From Latrodectus hesperus (taxonomy: Eukaryota > Arthropoda > Arachnida > Araneae > Theridiidae), in contig CM075850.1 in the NCBI GenBank assembly GCA_037975125.1, positions 74,834,664-74,898,663 on the forward strand: a stretch of DNA of 64,000 nucleotides, read 5' to 3'. Of the stretch, positions 60,193-64,000 are shown in pieces. Within the stretch, counting starts at the first letter, position 1. The number at the start of each line of letters is the position of its first letter. Under the pieces are notes generated by a model. It ran no database searches and had not been told where the DNA came from. It saw nothing but the letters and a program-made list of their open reading frames with translations. The position numbers and the translations under genes are program-made.

Positions 60193-62140
60193 TGTCCACT
60201 AAAGTCGCTTGCCACCCTCTTAACTTCGGAACGGCTGATGCTATGTTCACAAAAGTGGTGTCTAGGAATAGTAAAGTGCTTAGAATGGTGTCTAGGAATA
60301 GTAAAGTACTCATGCACTACTGAATGAAACCACCTACCATGCCAGCTGGTGGAAAACTGTGAAGTTAACATTCGTATCTTGAAAACGGAACGAGATAGGT
60401 AAAAAAAGTGATTTACAAAGTGGTAGAGCATCCTCGATTTAGAACGAAAAGATACCTTGTAATGTGAAGAATACAATGGTTAAAACGCGCATTTGTTGTT
60501 TCGTGCTGTGTTGTGGCAAATCGTACGTGTATGTACATATATGTTTGAAAAAACAAAATATCGTTTACATTTTCGTGATTACATTTTTTTTCACTTTTAT
60601 TGCGAAATAAGAAGAACGGAAGTCTTAAAAATAATTCCAACAATTTGTATGCAGTATGCAAATACGTAAGAAACGTCACGCCTATTCACCTGAGACAGCT
60701 AAAAAAGAGACATCTTCTTTGGGCTGTAGTATGTTGATGCTTATGGTCATGGCTGAGTATTCCAAAGCTGAGTATTGTGAGATGATTTTACTTTACGGTG
60801 AATGTCGACGCAAGGCACGATCAGCAGCAAGGTTGTACCGCCAACGTTTCCCTGCAGGCCCGCATCCTTCTCATCAAACCATCCTAAGTGTTGTAAAACG
60901 CTTAAAGGAGACAGGTTGCGTTACTACTCGACCTCGATCTGGCAGACCAGCTAAGGTAGGACGGCAAGTTCAACCGGATGAGGTATTAGCATATGCCCTC
61001 GCATATTCGAAATGCAGAGCAAGAGAGATTAGTCAACACTGTGGTCTCTCCAAAAGTTTGGTTAGGAAAATCCTAAGCGAATTAGGTGCTCATCCATACC
61101 GACCAAAACCTGAACAGGTTTTAGTGGACGGGGATGCTGAGCGACGCTATGCATGGTGCAACTTCGTCATGAATCAGATACAGGTCCAGCCAACATTCTT
61201 AGCAGATATAATGTGGTCGGATGAGACATGCTTTTAGTGGAATGGCATGTACAATAAACAAAGCACCCATTACTGGGCCAGGAAAATCTTAAATGTTTCG
61301 TCAATGTTCGACATCATGCGGTATGCTATTAACGTTTGGTGTGCAATTTACCATAACAAGCTGATACGTCTAATATTTTACAATGGCACGTTAATGGGTA
61401 CACGATATTTACAATTGCTACAGAAGGTAATATCCGATTATGTGGAGAACCTGCCGTTGTTCAATCTTAAGAATCTATGGTTTCAACATGACGGCGCGCC
61501 TGCTCACAAGACATCTCCAGTGAAGTAGTATCTCGTCAAGGAATTTGGCAACCAAATACTAGGGTAAGGTGGTTTCAAAGAGTGGCCTCCACGCTCTCCT
61601 GATCTGACTCCACTGGACTTTTTCCTGTGGGGATACTTGAAACAGCAGATGTATGCGACCCCTCCACAAAAATTTCAGGACCTTAAACGATGCATTACGG
61701 TCGCGTGTTCCAACGTGTGCAGCGTCATCTTCAAGCGAGGATCCAAATGTACATTGCAGCTGACGGTGAGAAGTTTGAACATCTTAAATAAAGTATATTG
61801 TTATAACTATTTGTTTTTTTTTCTTTCTTAGATGTTGTTCCACGTCACAGTACAAAATAACAAATGCGCGTTTTAACCGTAGTATTCTTCACATTAATGC
61901 CTACAAAGTATCTTTTTGTACTAAATCGAGGATGCTCTACAATTTTGTAAATCACTTTTTCTCCCTATCTCGTTTCGTTTTCGAGATAGGAATGCTAACT
62001 CTGCAGTTTTCCACTAGGTGTCTCAGTAGTCTGTTTCATTCAGTTGCGCATGGCTACTTTACTATACCTAGACACAACTTTTATAAATATAGTACCAGCC
62101 GTTCCGAAGTTAAGAGGGTGGCAAGGGACTTTAGTGGACA
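60193..62140 (+). mobile_element. Mariner-like transposon with TIRs of about 300 bp
   Basis: Starts TGTCCACTAAAGTC after TA (60191-60192) and ends in its reverse complement before TA (62141-62142); total 1,948 bp. The inverted repeats run from 60193 to about 60520 and from about 61840 to 62140 and share long blocks (CTTGCCACCCTCTTAACTTC, GTAGAGCATCCTCGATTTAG, GTTAAAACGCGCATTTGTT). The left arm has an internal 30-bp tandem duplication (TGGTGTCTAGGAATAGTAAA at 60256 and 60286) absent from the right arm. TA duplication and the DDE transposase between the arms support the Tc1/mariner class. The right end leads into a (CA)n tract. Confidence 0.88.
60656..61791 (+). pseudogene. Mariner-like transposase (DUF4817-like N-terminus, DDE domain)
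   Basis: N-terminal HTH region: MAEYSKAEYCEMILLYGECR, ARLYRQRFPAGPHPSHQTIL, like the DUF4817 start of arthropod mariner-like proteins. Catalytic blocks: MWSDETCF (first Asp), LWFQHDGAPAH (second Asp), EWPPRSPDLTPLDFFLWG (third, SPDL-PLD). The reading stays in one frame with three premature stops, TAG 61235, TAG 61526 and TAA 61565. A frameshift near 61710 follows, after which the normal end is readable (IQMYIAADGEKFEHLK, TAA 61789-61791). The first ATG is at 60656; MAEYSKAEY at 60749 is a plausible alternative. All three catalytic acids remain. Confidence 0.85.
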
Positions 62141-62144
62141 TACT

Positions 62145-62285
<141 letters not shown>

Positions 62286-64000
62286 TTAATGACTTTCCAT
62301 CATAGCAATCACTCTCCAGAAATATTTTTATAACTCAGTACCTGTGCATCATTGGCAATATGATAGAGTACTTCTACTTAAATTAATTTCTTCTTATGGA
62401 AGTTTATGCACTTTAAAGTTATCAAAATGCCTAATGTTATTCCCAGTGCACAAAATAATATTAAAGGTTGGTGAAAAATATATTAATAATCGAAATGCTC
62501 ATACCGACTAGAATGAAATCGGAAGTCGATAACTATAATGTGCTTAAATTGAAATGATTAATCAAATTATCATTCTATCACTTCCTGTAAACTTAAATTC
62601 AAATGGTGTGTATGAGTAAACTAAAGAAATGTCTCAATGTAATGTTTTTATTTTCAGTTTACACTTCCTATATATAAAATCACAGAACAAAAATTATAGA
62701 CAAATCTTTAAAAATTTAAGTTATAACTTAGAGATTAAATTTTTAACTTATTCTATAATTAATAAAAAGATAACTTTAAAAATTATTGCAATTATTAAAT
62801 TAGAATTATATTTACTAAATTTTTATAAATTTAAATCGTATTTGCCGATTTAAACTAACCCTAAAATGGATGTTTTATCATGTCTTTTTCATTTTGCTTT
62901 TTCTGCAGTTCTTTTGACCATATGTTAATGGCTTGAATCAAAAGAAAACGGCTTCTCAAACCGATGCTTTGCACCTTATGTAAGGAATAGTTTTATTAAC
63001 ATAAGGAGCTTCGACAATATTCTCAGTCTTTCGATGGTGAACTTCGCCTTGTTTGCTGCCACTCGAAGAATGTGATTTGAAGGCAAACAGCTAATTCGTC
63101 GACAACTTGGATTTACAACGCCGTCTCACTATGATGTGACGTGGGTGAAATGTAATCTGAGGTCTTGGGTATTTTAAACTAATAAGCATCGTAATACAGT
63201 GGCGTACTCAGGATCTTAACTGTAACGAAAGAAACAGCCATTTTGTGGTAAATAATTATTTAAAATGTGTAGTGATCAAGTAATCGAATGCAGTTTTTTT
63301 CCACACGATCAGCTGTAAGTACCTCAGTATCTTGATCAGTCAGTTAAAATTTCACTGAGTGTCAACAAATTTGAAAATATTTTTTAAAATAAATAACTTT
63401 AAACTATACATATGTATGTTCCATCAAAAATTTTATGCATTTTTTTAAAAAAATGATCATAGCATCTTAAAGTATAAAACTTTAAACTTGTGTACATAAT
63501 TTTAAAACTTGCTACGACATTTATATGAATGTAAATATGAAGTTAACATTAAATCGTTATTTTATACGTCATATCCATTTTTATCTTGTATTTCCAAATT
63601 TGAATATAGCTGATTTCACAGTCATTTTAATTCTATATTAACCAAAGACAAAACGAATTCTGAGAAGATTTAGTTTATTTATTCGTGTCACAATTTTTTA
63701 TGATTTTTTATTCGTTAAAAATAAATAAATTAGGAAATAAATTTAGAGAGAATGGATAAAAGGGGGAAATGATTTTTTGGTGGTAGATAATCAAAAATGT
63801 AGTCTCTAGTTAGAGAGTAGAAGTATTGCTTTTATTTATTCCAATCCTTATATATGAAAATGAATATTTTACTTAGCATTGTGAATTATAAGTATAACAG
63901 TAGAAAAATATTTGAAAAGTGCTCATAATAAAAATTTATTTTCAATATCGATTATTTAAAATTAGAAATCAAAGTCTTTTTTGCTAACATCTCATTCTTA
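62286..64000. other. AT-rich DNA with a possible TE terminus
   Basis: No gene recognised. ACAGTGGCGTACTCAGGATC near 63197 resembles hAT-type ends (CAGTGGCGTA). No partner end is visible, so the element may continue beyond the window. 62890-63180 is less AT-rich. Confidence 0.35.

Noticed and set aside
62907..62981. Exon-like segment: AG acceptor, PYVNGLNQKKTASQ, then GTAAGG donor
   Set aside because: A TGA lies three codons after the acceptor, no partner exons were found and no family was recognised. Probably chance.

Overview
This window is strongly AT-rich animal DNA with kilobase introns, long dinucleotide microsatellites and many decayed transposable elements. The TE set (a SAP/SCAN-type spider-like Gag, long-TIR mariner-like elements with a DUF4817-like N-terminus, Tc1, hAT and pogo remnants, an R1/LOA-like LINE with RNase H) and the protein matches point to an arthropod, most likely an arachnid such as a spider. 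The lineage is inferred from remembered families, not from a search.

Two host genes are supported, both on the + strand. The first (3694-11809) is the 3' part of an Ajuba-family LIM gene: three exons encode the last LIM domain and the stop, and the earlier exons lie before the window. The second (23387-30746) is a complete four-exon prefoldin subunit 4 gene of 127 codons. Its last intron reads as a U12-type AT-AC intron with a textbook donor, branch site and acceptor.

Layout: 1-1415 decayed Gag gene (- strand). 2929-3105 tRNA-derived SINE, with three more copies near 15.2, 17.0 and 29.2 kb. 3.7-11.8 kb Ajuba 3' exons, with a pogo/Tigger fossil in one intron and a fragment of an unknown repetitive protein in the next. 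11.8-19.5 kb intergenic, with microsatellites and a pogo-type MITE. 19.5-22.3 kb one hAT element whose middle coding third is inverted. 23.4-30.8 kb prefoldin 4. 31-40 kb near gene-free AT-rich DNA with one MITE and two hairpins. 41-47 kb fragments of mariner-like, hAT and Tc1 transposases plus tandem and direct repeats. 47.4-50.6 kb an old LINE. 52.9-62.3 kb a young TE cluster: a deleted LINE copy, a Tc1 copy, a near full-length LINE of the same family, and a mariner-like element with TIRs of about 300 bp, all in or beside (TA)n/(CA)n microsatellites. 62.3-64 kb has no recognised gene.

The most notable signal is the LINE family at 52.9-60.2 kb. Both copies, one almost full length and one reduced to joined 5' and 3' ends, are bordered by (TA)n at both termini, which suggests a retrotransposon that targets TA microsatellites. 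The U12 intron and the inverted hAT core are the next most notable observations.
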